From Odiellus spinosus (taxonomy: Eukaryota; Arthropoda; Arachnida; Opiliones; Phalangiidae): a DNA stretch of 64,000 nucleotides. The translations under genes and the position numbers were made by a program. Every line of letters starts with the position of its first letter. Within the stretch, counting starts at the first letter, position 1. The notes under the pieces are model-generated. The model made no database searches and was not told the origin of the DNA. It worked only from the letters and a program-made list of their open reading frames with translations. This document shows, piece after piece, positions 45,281 to 55,790 of the stretch. The DNA lies in contig OY987225.1 of the NCBI GenBank assembly GCA_963920705.1, positions 32,031,458 through 32,095,457 of the forward strand, given 5' to 3'.

Positions 45281-46902
45281 CTGTTGAAAAGAAACTTTGA
45301 GCATCACCACTGCATTATTTTCTTCTTTCTCTAAATCGTATCATTTTCCCTTTTAATAAATCGTTTTTAAACGTATAATATTATAGCCAAAATGATCACA
45401 AAGTTTGTTCAGCTTTAGAAATTTAAACACAAAAGGAAATCAACCTCCCTCAGGCTTAGCTTAGGTTCCAAAATAAAAAGAATAATTTAGCGAAGCATCA
45501 ATTAAAAATTACACTTGCCTTTATGTTGAAATCTCTAGAGTATGGCGGGATTCGAATTTTAATTACATTTCTATTCTTTATGACGCGAAGTTTAATTAAA
45601 AGAAAAAATATTCGAAATGTTTATTCAATTGTTAATTAATGGGTGGGGGAGTAGTTTTTTCGCAACACTCGGATTATTCTCGGTGATAATTACGATTAAA
45701 ATGTTTAAATAAATAAGTCGCTTTCCTTCTCTTTAACCCTGTACGTATAACCCCTTTTGGAGGCGAGATTCTATCTAGCCCCTTTTCCACCTCCTCCACT
45801 CCTTCGGTTTTCCCGCCTAAATCGAATTAATTGTTTTGGGAACCGCAAACCCCGCTAGGCGGCCCTTTTAAGTTCAAAGCGCGAGCTCCCACTGTAGGAT
45901 ATAAGGGCCTTTTTGTAACCTCCCCCCCCCCCCCCCCTTGCGCGCAATCTTCTGAATATAGCACGCGCATCTTTTATGCATAAAGCGAGAAACTGCGCGA
46001 GCGGGAGAAGGAAAGGATAAGGTTTAAGTTTGGCGAAAGGCTTTTTCCCGCCAAAAAAGAACATAAGAGAATTCGCGCGTTTTCTCTATCTCTTCCTTTC
46101 TCCGTCTCTCTTTCCCGCGCTTTCTCCACGCGCTGGGATTGCCTAACAAGCCTATCAAAATGGGGAACTCTCGCTGTGTATTGATGATATGCTAATGAAT
46201 AAGCCTCAACGTCTCTTCCTGGTATACCCACCTTACTCTCTATCTCTCGCACTCGCGTATACTTTCATTTTACCTCTGGCTTTCTCGCTCAAAAGTGAAA
46301 AATATTTTTTATTATTATTCCTTTTGGCGTTGATGTTAAGAGCAAAGTTTTCCTTTGAAAACGGTGTTTGAAAATGGCGGGAAAAAATATTTTTAGAAAA
46401 GTAAAAACGAATTTGAATGAAATGTACGTATTAAATATTTTATATTTAAAAATCGGCCCAAATTATTCCCTAAAACACTGCCTGTTATATATTTTTAAAA
46501 AGGTTTAATTTAATTATATAGGTACTTACTATTTTTTATATTTAAATTAGGTTTAGCTAGTTTACATCTAAAATTAATCTTAGCTTGATTAATTCTAAAA
46601 TAAACTTTCATAATATTTTCCATTTTTGATTTAAAATATTTGTGAACGGTCCCTTTTCTTTACATAAAACATAAAGCTGTAAAGACTCAGGTTGGTAATA
46701 ATTATGCAAATATTTATTTGGGTTTATCTTTAAAACGAAAGACCGTCTTTTCTTCGTTTAAATGCCCAATTATTTCAAGTGTCGTTTTGAAATTTTATAA
46801 CTTGGAATAAAAAGCACTCGTCTATAATGAAAGAACGCTATCTTTATAGGTTATACGAATAAAAATTAAACTTTCATATTACCTGAGAGCTCTATGAGTT
46901 TT
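45281..46902. other. Gene-free stretch with CpG-rich, E2F-like DNA
   Basis: C16 run at 45922-45937, then a CpG-rich, GC-richer block to about 46140 (GCGCGCAATC, GCGCGAGCGGG). E2F-type words: TTCCCGCC at 45810-45817, TTTTTCCCGCCAAAAAA at 46042-46058 and GGCGGGAA at 46376-46383. Frames of 60-92 codons here overlap on both strands without recognised domains. It could be a promoter region; no start site is evident. Confidence 0.45.
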
Positions 46903-47424
46903 TAACGATTCCTTATCGTTTAAATCGGCCTAATCCAACAGTTAAAAAATTTACAAACGAATATTAAACTAGAATTAAATTTAAAACTTACCATCAAAAT
47001 AGGCTTACCTGGATTCATGGAGGTATCCTGAACTTCCCGTATAAGTACTAGCAACCAATGATATTGATCGATGGCTGTTATATGGGGAATCAATGTGATT
47101 GGTCGCCCATTCGGCCCAAAAAATAGTGAAAAGAAAACACGGAAAATCTTTTAATTTTCATGGAGATACACTAAACTCCCTGTATAAGGACTATCGACCA
47201 ATGACATTGATCATGGAGATCCTGTTGTATTCCCCATAGAAGAGAGCCATCGAGCAATGTCATTGGTCGCTAGTCCTTATACAGGGAGTTTAGTGTATCT
47301 CCATGAATCCAGCTAAGCCTATTTTGATGGTAAGTTTTAAATTTATTTCTAGTTTAATATTCGTTTGTAAATTTTTTTTACTGTTGGTTTATACCTATTT
47401 AAACGATAAGGAATCGATAAATAG
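46903..47424. mobile_element. MITE of the AGGGAGAATG family lacking its termini, with a recent inner inverted repeat
   Basis: Left ACGATTCCTTATCGTTTAAAT, AATCCAACAGTT, TAGGCTTACCTGGATTCAT and right ATGAATCCAGCTAAGCCTA, ACTAGAAATAAATT inverse, TTTAAACGATAAGGAATCG are family arms, but AGGGAGAATG and TTAA are missing on both sides. Inside, TTCATGGAGATACACTAAAC through CCAATGACATTG (47157-47210) is nearly identical to the inverse at 47255-47306, a closer match than the outer arms. That suggests a second, younger copy arm inserted or gene-converted into an older element. Confidence 0.85.
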
Positions 47425-49423
47425 TCTAGTACTTGACTCTCTCCTGTAGCTAAAGGCGCCGGTGTTCGTTGTGAAACTTAACCCTAAAAGGCGCCTGTAC
47501 GAATTGATGGGGGTATTATTTTAGTTTTCGTTTTCCGCTTGAGAATCTTTTTAGAGCTCGTTCTTTCTTCCCAGCCATTAAGCGCCTTAAGGTTTACACT
47601 TTATTTCCTTTTCTGGGTCGTATCTTTACGTTGCTAGCTTCATTTATAAAAGACCCCGTTCGCGTCGTCTTATAAATATCTTTTTCCCGTATATATCGTT
47701 TTACTCCCGTCGAAACGAGCGAAGGAGTTAAAACAAATCCAAGGTTTTTTTCTTCCATTTAATACTTGTAACTTCAGATTTATTTTTTTCTTTATTTTAA
47801 CTATGACCATAACTTATTTTTCCGTTTTATTTCGTTTCTTTGTTTTGTCCTCCTCGAAGAATCCCAGGTAACCTTCCTCCGTAGATAAATTTGTCGACCT
47901 CCTAGCTATAATATATTTCAACTTGATTTAACATCACGTACGGAGATTGGCCCCCTTTGTAAATAAAGGTGAACACATAATATGGTTGTCTAGTTCAACT
48001 CGTGATAAGAAAAAGACAGTGAAATTTCTAGCTGCTTCTAAAAATTCAGTACAAAAAGAATTTTCAATGAAATTTTATGTTTCTGAGGTTAGTGTTTATG
48101 ATTGGGACTTCTTAGCATTTTCTTTTGCAAATAGTTTTAACTCTGCTTTTTAGGTTAGTTATAAATTATTTTAATTTGAATACACACATTAACCATATCG
48201 AAAAATTTGTCGATTTGCAATCTTAAGAAAAATTTTCTTGAACCTTGGAAGAGAAAAGTATAAAACCTCTATGCTTGAACAATCGTTCTTTAGAAGCGCG
48301 GAAGTCGTTCCGATTTCAGAAAACGTTCTTTGGTATAAACTTCGATTCAAATTAGAACCAAATGCTCCGTTGTAAAACCAATTTTTCCGTGGTTGTAACA
48401 AAGATAGATTTCATTTTACTGAAAAACTAGTTTTTATTCCTTTATTCGAGGTCGAAATAAAAAAAGAAACCATTTTCTTAAGAATCTCGAACCAAGGCTT
48501 AAGGTTAAATCCATCCTTACCCTTAGAAATTCCTTTTACATATACTTATAGTATGTCTCGACACTGCAAAATTCCATTTACCCCCCGCCCCCTTTATCCA
48601 ACCCGAAGCAATTACAGTCCTAGATTTCTCCACCGCGTCCGCTACTTTCAACGTAATGGAAGCCGAGTCAAAGTGAAATATATAGCCCAAATGACTTTTC
48701 TTACTCCCTGCCTTTTACTTCATTGCATTGATTCAATTGCGCGAGAATTTCGTATCTATCCATTCCAAATAGAGTTTGCAGCGCCTGCGAACCGAAATTA
48801 TCCTCTAAACTATGTCTAAGAAAGGGAATCAAATACGCGTAATAAAGAATAACGCGTGTTGCAATCTCAAGTTGAAATATATTAGAGAAAACGCGAATGA
48901 ATTTCAAATGAGTTTTTAAATAAAAAGAAAGACGAAGGGCCAAATGGTTACATTAATTATGAAACTCCTTAGCTGTGTTTTAAACGCGTTCGCGAAGAAA
49001 GGATTAATGCTGGAATGTTTAGGTAAGGATTAAAACCCCGTATTTAAGCTAAGGCTTAGAAATTAAATCCCTTGTACATTCCGTTCTAATATCTCTTACA
49101 AAATGGATAAACCTTAGTAGGAGAACGTCTTTAAGGGACCTAACTTTACCTCCACTTAGGCCTTTGCATAATTTATGCTTCGTAATGATTCAAAATAGGC
49201 AACCCCCTCCCCCATTTAGGGTTAATTAAAGAGAACGATGAGACTCGTACTCCCTTCCCCTTTTAACGTCTATACACTCTTGTAGCCGAGGCTTTAAGCT
49301 TATCCCCCTAGCGGATTATTAGTCGGCTTGCGTATCTCGCATCCCCTTTTACCCCCGTGCTAAGATGAATGTTTGCGTTACCGAGATATTGCTCTACCCT
49401 TTCTGGACTTTAAGCTTAGAAAA
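47425..49423. other. Gene-free stretch
   Basis: Two kilobases without a supported gene. Frames at 47947-48153 (68), 48189-48401 (70, minus), 48553-48819 (88) and 48701-48943 (80, minus) overlap or lack known content. GTCCTCCTCGAAGAATCCCAG|GTAAC near 47855-47870 faintly resembles a splice junction. No repeats recognised. Confidence 0.45.
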
Positions 49424-49503
49424 GGCGGGAAATAACTGTTCATTCGTTAGTGGTTCTCGTAGAAAGAGGGAAAACGGCGGGAAATTAGTATTTTGGCGGG
49501 AAT
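49424..49503. promoter_or_regulatory. Cluster of three E2F-like sites
   Basis: GGCGGGAAA at 49424-49432, GGCGGGAAA at 49476-49484 and GGCGGGAAT at 49495-49503 all face the same way. The E2F/DP consensus is TTTSSCGC or its inverse (established). Three in 80 bp in AT-rich DNA is unlikely by chance. No TATA, initiator or frame could be assigned. Confidence 0.4.
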
Positions 49504-51139
49504 ATTTTGATTCGTTTGAAGAATTACTTATGTTTTGAGATGTTTAGAAGAGACGGTTTGTTTTAAATAAATTAATATATTTTTTAACAACATGGAATAA
49601 TATTTTGCCCCTGGAAGTCTAGTTTCGCCGATCACACTGAAGCTCGTAGGTTCGAACACTTTTACAGGCGTAGGCCTTGTATAAAATAATATATATATAA
49701 CAAAACCATATATTTCTAGTTTCCCGCAGAATTCTCCTACTTCTACGTAAGTTAATTAGGCTTAGCGGTAAAAGATAGCGATTGGTTTAGAATTGTATCT
49801 GATAGCGATTCGACACGATAGAGACCAAAGAAAAAAAAATGTGGGTAGAAAACCCTTGCCCGTTAGTTTCGTCTCCAATTAGCCGCTCAGAAGGTTTTAA
49901 CGTCTTCGGCCACAAACGACGTAACATTAACCTCCTATTTTCGTTTCCCGAATAATACGTCCGGTATATCGGAAGTAATAAAGTTAAAGGCAGGAGAAAG
50001 AGATTCAGACCTTTCTTAACCACGCTTCGCTTAATTACTTCATAAATAGGGTTCCAAATATTTTTTCATCGTGAAAATAGGCTGAATTAAGACTTACTTT
50101 AAGAGGTAAACCGAGGCTTAGTGTTGTCTTAAGCCTTTGCTTACGCTGTATTAAACCTTATACGGTAGATAGAATATAATATAATGCTATTTTCTACCCC
50201 TTTCATTCCACGATACAGTTTTGGCGAGCGCTATACTCAGAGCTTAACCGAAATCCAACTTGACACTTGCTTAAGTATATAGTCTTTCTTAATTAGTTTG
50301 GCCCCCCTGCAGAAGGCTTTTTTTATACTAACCTTTAAGGTGCGTTTCTGTCTTCCCATGCCAAAACTTGGGACAGGTTATTAAAGGTGTAAAATTTAAC
50401 TCAAAATTCATTTTTATTTGAGGAGAAATATTTCCCATGGGAAACTATTTTTACCCGTCAATTTTTATTCCTAAAACATAATATGAATTTACATTTATTT
50501 TTGCCATTGAATGAATTTTCGCAAAAGCGTGTACACCATTTGAAATGACATCATTTTACATAAATTTTAATATTCAAAGTCAATTTGAATTTGCAGATAT
50601 AAAGTTTGAATCTATGGCGGTGTTTTATCATTGTTTAATTCCATTGGGGGTGATTGTTACTGCGTGGGAAGTCCATTTAAAATTGTCATTGAGATAAAGG
50701 TATTATGAAAGCAATATTGCCCGAGAGATTGTGATTAATCTCAATCTCAGTTTGCAGCGTGAGAAAGGTATACGCTGATGAATACACATTGTTAAACCTT
50801 ACCTCTATAAAGTAGTCGTTGCAAACAAAAGAGTGTATGCATATTTCTTTTTTTATTACTAGGAAAGATGCGCCCACTTAATTTGAATAAATATCTTTCG
50901 TGCAAATCTCTATTTTATCCTTCGGAAACCATAAAATTTCGCTTCGTATCGATTTCATTCCAAAACCCCCATTTTCTGTTCCCTTATAGCGAAAGGTTTA
51001 AGTTTCTCTATCGATATAATAATAATACCAGAAGCGTGTGAAATAATTTGAAGTAACCAACAGCGATGCTTTATAAGTCGAAACCTAAAATTGCTTAAAA
51101 CCAAATTGTCCCCTAAATGGGATCGGATAAACCCTCTTC
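49504..51139. other. Gene-free stretch
   Basis: A 78-codon minus frame at 49787-50023 and a 63-codon minus frame at 50686-50877 are unrecognised. A TTTCCCATGGGAAA palindrome lies near 50431-50444. Nothing else. Confidence 0.45.
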
Positions 51140-51385
51140 AGCCGCGTTCATACTAGCCAGGAGTCAATTTAAACCGTTTCAAATCGTTTCGCTGCAATAG
51201 TAGCTACGTTCACACTTGACACTTTGGTACCTATTTCAAGCCGTTTCAAATTTTCAAATCGTCTTTCTAAGATATTAATTTTGTTTCTTGATCAAAGATC
51301 AACACGTGTGACCCGAAAATTTTATAATTTGACCTTTCCAAACCGGGTTTAAAACGGGTTCAAAGTGTGTAGTATGAACGCGGCT
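51140..51385 (+). mobile_element. Family C element, copy 4, with a second left end
   Basis: The copy proper runs from CTACGTTCACACTTGACAC (about 51193) to TAGTATGAACGCGGCT (51370-51385). A further left-type terminus AGCCGCGTTCATACTAG at 51140 precedes it, so two insertions or an extended element lie head to tail. Body words TTTCTTGATCAAAGATC and TTTTATAATTTGACCTTT match the other copies. Confidence 0.75.
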
Positions 51386-51397
51386 AGTGTGTTTTTC

Positions 51398-51605
51398 TTG
51401 AATCGATTTCTCGAAACTGCTTCGGGAACCGATTCGGCTTCAACAATCTTCAGAAACTATACTTACGGAGCCAGTTTTGTACCGATTCGGTTTCATCAAA
51501 CGATAGATGAAGCTACAATAAATCGATTTATAAAACGATTCCTGGCGATTTGAATATCGGTTTTATTTTACCGTTTCAAACCGATTCAGAAATGTGACCG
51601 TAGCT
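51398..51605 (+). repeat. Dispersed repeat family B, copy 3
   Basis: GATTTCTCGAAACTGCTTCGG, GATAGATGAAGCTACAATAA, AAACGATTCCTGGCGATTTG and TTTCAAACCGATTCAGAAAT match 7545-7725 and the reversed 22320-22552. It abuts the family-C copy, so the two may be parts of one larger element. A 62-codon frame at 51365-51553 spans both and is incidental. Confidence 0.75.
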
Positions 51606-52279
51606 ATTGAAACTTTTTCATCTACAGTGTTGTCCTTCGGGCATTGTAGCCTTCGGTTAAAAACGTTCTTAGACCAGGGTTTGATTCTTCTCCTCCTTTT
51701 AACTTCATTAATCAAGTAAACTCGAACGAGAATCGATGTAATGGTGGGAGGTATAGGAATAGTTTCAATGGAGTGTGTATACCTTGTCGCGAAAACTTTC
51801 TCTCGTTATCCATTTGGAGATCTTATAGTTGGACTCACTTTGAAATTTCAGTACGTTTAAAGCTATAGGTATATTTATATATAGTATTGTACGCTCTGAA
51901 GGTTGAAGATGAATTGGACCATATCCTATCTGTTCTCATTTCTCGAGGACCCACTTTGTCTCGTATATAAAGTTAGTCGCAATCTTTGAAACCATGAATC
52001 AGAATTATCGTTGAAACACAATTTTTTGTTGTTGATTGCGTTGTTTCTTAGATTGTTACTGCGAAATTTATCTTAGTTTGCAGCGAATACAAAAGCAATA
52101 CCGATTATCTTTGTTCTATATATGTTTTGTTAGGGTTAGCTATCTGTAAGAACGGAAAACTTAACGTGGGGTATAAGATTATGGTCAGAAAAACAGTGCG
52201 ATATTTCGGACACTTGAAATGTTTGTGTATGTGCAATTTAGTGTTTGGAGAAAGGTTTTAGGGGACACATTTCAAGATC
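51606..52279. other. Gene-free stretch
   Basis: No gene or repeat recognised. Confidence 0.5.
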
Positions 52280-52620
52280 CCAAAATGGTAATTTGTAGTT
52301 TAAAGCTTTTTGGGATTAAACACGAACAAATTGCTGAAAGAGGTCAAAGTTTAACGTTTTATAAATCGTCTACATGTTTAATTTTCCATTGTGTGCTTTG
52401 TGTGGCGTCGTTATGGACATTTTAATGTAATATTTTATGTCTTAGTTATTTTTCCCTAAAGTCAAATTTTCAAGGCATTGTAGGGTTTGTTTAGTCAGAA
52501 ATAAAAACTCTAAACAGTTTAAAAGAGAAGTTCCGCTTTTAAAATGGCAGAAATTAAATGAAAATCATTTTGTAAATACCGCGTAATTTAACAAATTTTA
52601 GAACTAGTTTTAGAATTAAT
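52280..52620 (+). repeat. Dispersed repeat family F, copy 2
   Basis: ACGAACAAATTGCTGAAAGA, GGTCAAAGTTTA, GGCGTCGTTATGGACATTTT and AATGAAAATCATTTTGTAAA match 13561-13860. The frames found in each copy (68 codons here) differ, arguing against a conserved protein. Confidence 0.65.
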
Positions 52621-53059
52621 TTAGAAAACTATTGCTGATTGATACAAAATACTAAACCTTTATTAGATAAAAATAAAGGCTCATTTTCAATATCCCTTTA
52701 AAGTCACGCGTTATAAAGCGGTTAGTTATTGGTTGGATATATTTAAGCTTAGATATTTTATAAGTTCGAAGAATGCTTTCTTTAAAAAGAGAAAATAAAA
52801 TGGTTGACGTTGATTAAAGACTTTGGATATCCGTTTTTTCCGTCCAGGGTGTCTTTCTATTTTTCTTTAAGGATTAAGGTGGTTGGGAGTAGGGGATATA
52901 CGTCACTTCGAACAGAGTCCGAAAGCCCCCCATTTTTATTGGTCCCATTGCGGGGATTTGAGGGTCCAACTTTTATCGTCAAGGTGTTCGCTTGATCGAA
53001 ATTAGTAGCGTCATTGTGGAGGGTTAGCCTATACTTAAAACACGCCAATATCACTTATA
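52621..53059. other. Gene-free stretch
   Basis: An ATATCCCTTTAAAG word near 52691 resembles a MITE right end but has no partner. Overlapping 63- and 65-codon frames on opposite strands (52804-53054) are unrecognised. Confidence 0.45.
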
Positions 53060-53530
53060 TTTGTTATTTTAGGCTTAGGAATTTCTAATGTTTAAATTAA
53101 ACTTTAAATTTTAATTGTTTAAAGTAGGCTTAGGAAATTTCTAGCTCGTCTAAAATACTGTTAAGGAATTTCTTGGATTGAAATTAGGCTTAGTGATTTT
53201 CTAGGATTCAAATTAGGCTTAGTGAATTTCTAGGATTGAAATTAGGCTTAGTGTATTTCTAGGATTGAAATTAGGCTTAGTGTATTTCTAGGATTCAAAT
53301 TAGGCTTAGTGTATTTCTAGGATTCAAATTAGGCTTAGTGTATTTCTAGAGCTCAAATTAGGCTTAGTGAATTTCTAGGATTCAAATTAGGCTTAGTGAA
53401 TTTTTAGGGTTCAGATTAGGCTTAGTGAATTTCTAGGGTTCAAATTAGGCTTAGAAAATGTTTAGTGTTTCAAATAGGCTTAGGGAATTTATATAGTTCA
53501 TTTTAAGGCTTATTAAATGTTTTTAAACTT
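53060..53530. repeat. 29-bp minisatellite built on TTAGGCTTAG, about 14 copies
   Basis: The unit AAATTAGGCTTAGTGTATTT plus CTAGGATTC repeats at 29 bp (53244, 53273 and so on). Edge copies are diverged (AGGCTTAGGAA left, AGGCTTATTAAATG right). The AGGCTTAG word is also common elsewhere in the window. Confidence 0.93.
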
Positions 53531-54339
53531 TAGTTTTTAATTTAGGCATAATTGTTATGGTTTAAAAATTTCAATTAAACTTATAAGTTGAAGTTACAAT
53601 GTTATCGTTGAACTACCACCGAACTCAATTTGAAATTGTTACAAATTCACAGGAGAGTGGAAGAGGTAATTAGATAATTACATTTCGATTGAGTTCCATT
53701 AATTTCGAAGGTTTTTTTTATATTGTTGAAAAGTTCACTCTTTTTTTTTCCAATTTGATTTCCGCTATATTCTCGTTTACTTCCGGCGTGGAGTAGTGTC
53801 GCTTTCTTGCGGAATAAGGCTTCGCTTCCTCAGTATTCTGGCCGTATAGTTTCTCTCTCTCTCGCTTTCTTCTTATAGCGCGGTGGCACTATCCGTTTCC
53901 TGATAGGGGGAGGGCTGAATCAGCAGGAAACACCTTTAGCGTTCTCGTTGTCGTCGCTGCCCCAATTCCCCCTTTTTATGCCTCTTCTCTACAAATCACT
54001 TTCTCGCCATTACTCCGCGTATTTGAGAACCCACTTTCCACTCGTTCTCTTATAAGATATTTTTCTTTTTCCTACGTCTTTCGTTTACCAAGAGGAATTG
54101 GTAACGAGTACGTTTTTACCCTATGAGGTTTAACATTGAGTATCATTGCGCCTTAACTTTTATCGTAATGTCAACTCCTCCTTAAGAAGAGTTTTCTTAT
54201 CCAGGGATATCACGTATAAGAATTGAACCTCGTTCGCACTTTGCCCGTTTACCCAATAATACTATTATTTTCGCTATATATGTGAACTATGGGAGCTTGG
54301 TGCAAAAATGAAGTAAGCTTGCAAATTTTATTTAAATAA
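53531..54339. other. Gene-free stretch
   Basis: The patch 53755-54010 is less AT-rich and contains CT and GGGGGAGGG words. No gene supported. Confidence 0.45.
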
Positions 54340-54640
54340 ATATTTTAAATTCGAAATTTTCGAAATTTTAATATAAAAATTCCATGTAATACTACGTCAT
54401 CATGGTCGCGTGACTATTGTAGAGCCTATAGTTGATTCTCGCGCGTTCTGACACGTGATAAGGTCGCTTTCGCGCGTTTTTTCTCATAAAAGTACTTAAT
54501 CTAGAAAGTTCTACTTTTCATATGAAAATTATCCTTAATAATGTTCCAGAAATAAACTAAGTCATATATCGGAAACAAAATGATCTATATTTATTTTGCC
54601 ATTTTCATTTTTTGAAGTTTCTTGAGAACGCTTCAACCCA
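54340..54640 (+). repeat. Dispersed repeat family D, full-length copy
   Basis: It combines both halves seen separately at 42890-43000 (reversed) and 41585-41790. The order is TTCGAAATTTTAATATAAAA, CTACGTCATCATGGTCGCGT, TTGATTCTCGCGC, GTGATAAGGTCGC, AAGTACTTAATCTAG and TTTGAAGTTTCTTGAGAAC. Confidence 0.7.
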
Positions 54641-54788
54641 GAGGTATAAAATTTTGAATACGTATTTTTAATAGTATGATAAAACTAAAACTCACTTAAC
54701 ATTTCTAACTCGTATATTAATTAGGCGTATAATTAACAATAAGTAATCGATAGACAATCACTTGTTGTGTTGGGTTTTCATTCTCCCT
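54641..54788. mobile_element. MITE right-end fragment
   Basis: AACAATAAGTAATCGATAGA, TTGTTGTGTTGGGTTTTCA and TTCTCCCT precede TTAA (54789-54792). This is the right terminus of the AGGGAGAATG family; no left end was found upstream. Confidence 0.65.
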
Positions 54789-54792
54789 TTAA

Positions 54793-55704
54793 AAAAATTC
54801 AAGTCACACCAGTCCTCTTTTAAATCAATTCACTCTGGGTACTTTAGAGTCCTTTTTTTTTTTTAAGTTTCTTAATTAACCGTATAACAAACGTTTTTAG
54901 GGGTCCTTTAACATCATTAATCATTCTTTAATCATTCTTCAATCACCGGGTATCCACGCAGCGCGTTAAGTATTAAGTTCTCTTCTATCTACCCCCTTTG
55001 GGGTATGTCGGTCTAGAAGCTTGGAACACCATTGGTACAGACATAGAAAGTGAGATGCCATCCCTCTCTCGTAATTTACCCTGCAGCGAGGCTCCGAGTT
55101 ATACAGGCATTAATAAATGGAATTTAATAGGCGTGTAGAGGTCCGAAATACTTCGGACTGCTAAGCAACCAACGAGGAAGCGGTCTCTTCCAAGTATTTA
55201 TTAAATACTATAATATAAAATAGGATACCATCCAGTTTATAAGAAGAAGAAAAAATAGTTTAAAAAAGTTCTCGCTTCTAGGAGCTCTGAAATTCCATCA
55301 CCCCTAGTTTCATTTTGATTCGATTCAAGCAGCGTTTTCAATCGAGGTTTTTCAAACTTTGTCTTTCGCTTTTCCAAGAGAAATCCGTTGGAAGCGTGTT
55401 AACGCGTAAGGTTAAACTTGATTCAAACTTCAGCTTGACGCAAAGCTCGATTCTTAGCCAACAGTCTTGATTGAAAACGCTGCTTTAATAACAAATTAAT
55501 ATTTTTTCCTTCACTTTAATGTGTCTTAATTGACACAAATGTCTGAATAACCGTGTTTGATATAATTCAACTAGCACACTTGAAAATTACGATTTAATTG
55601 TTTGGTTTCCTCCCTCTGACCGTTTCTAATTCGCGCAACTCACCTTAGTTTTTTATATTATTAAAAATATCAGAAATTTATATATATAGACGAAAATTTT
55701 GTCT
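54793..55704. other. Gene-free stretch
   Basis: A T-rich run lies near 54853-54864. No gene or RNA recognised. Confidence 0.5.
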
Positions 55705-55790
55705 GGCAAGGGCTAGGAAAGAAGAGGCGCGTATTATTATCCTTAGGCAAAACCGGTTTCGTAACCAGGACAATCAAATTAGCCGTCACC
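55705..55790 (+). repeat. Dispersed repeat family G, copy 2
   Basis: GGAAAGAAGAGGCGCGT, CCTTAGGCAAAACCGG, CGTAACCAGGACAATCAAAT match 34636-34735. A 73-codon minus frame overlaps it. Confidence 0.6.

Noticed and set aside
49620..49670. Possible tRNA B box (GTAGGTTCGAACAC)
   Set aside because: No matching A box, acceptor stem or cloverleaf around it.
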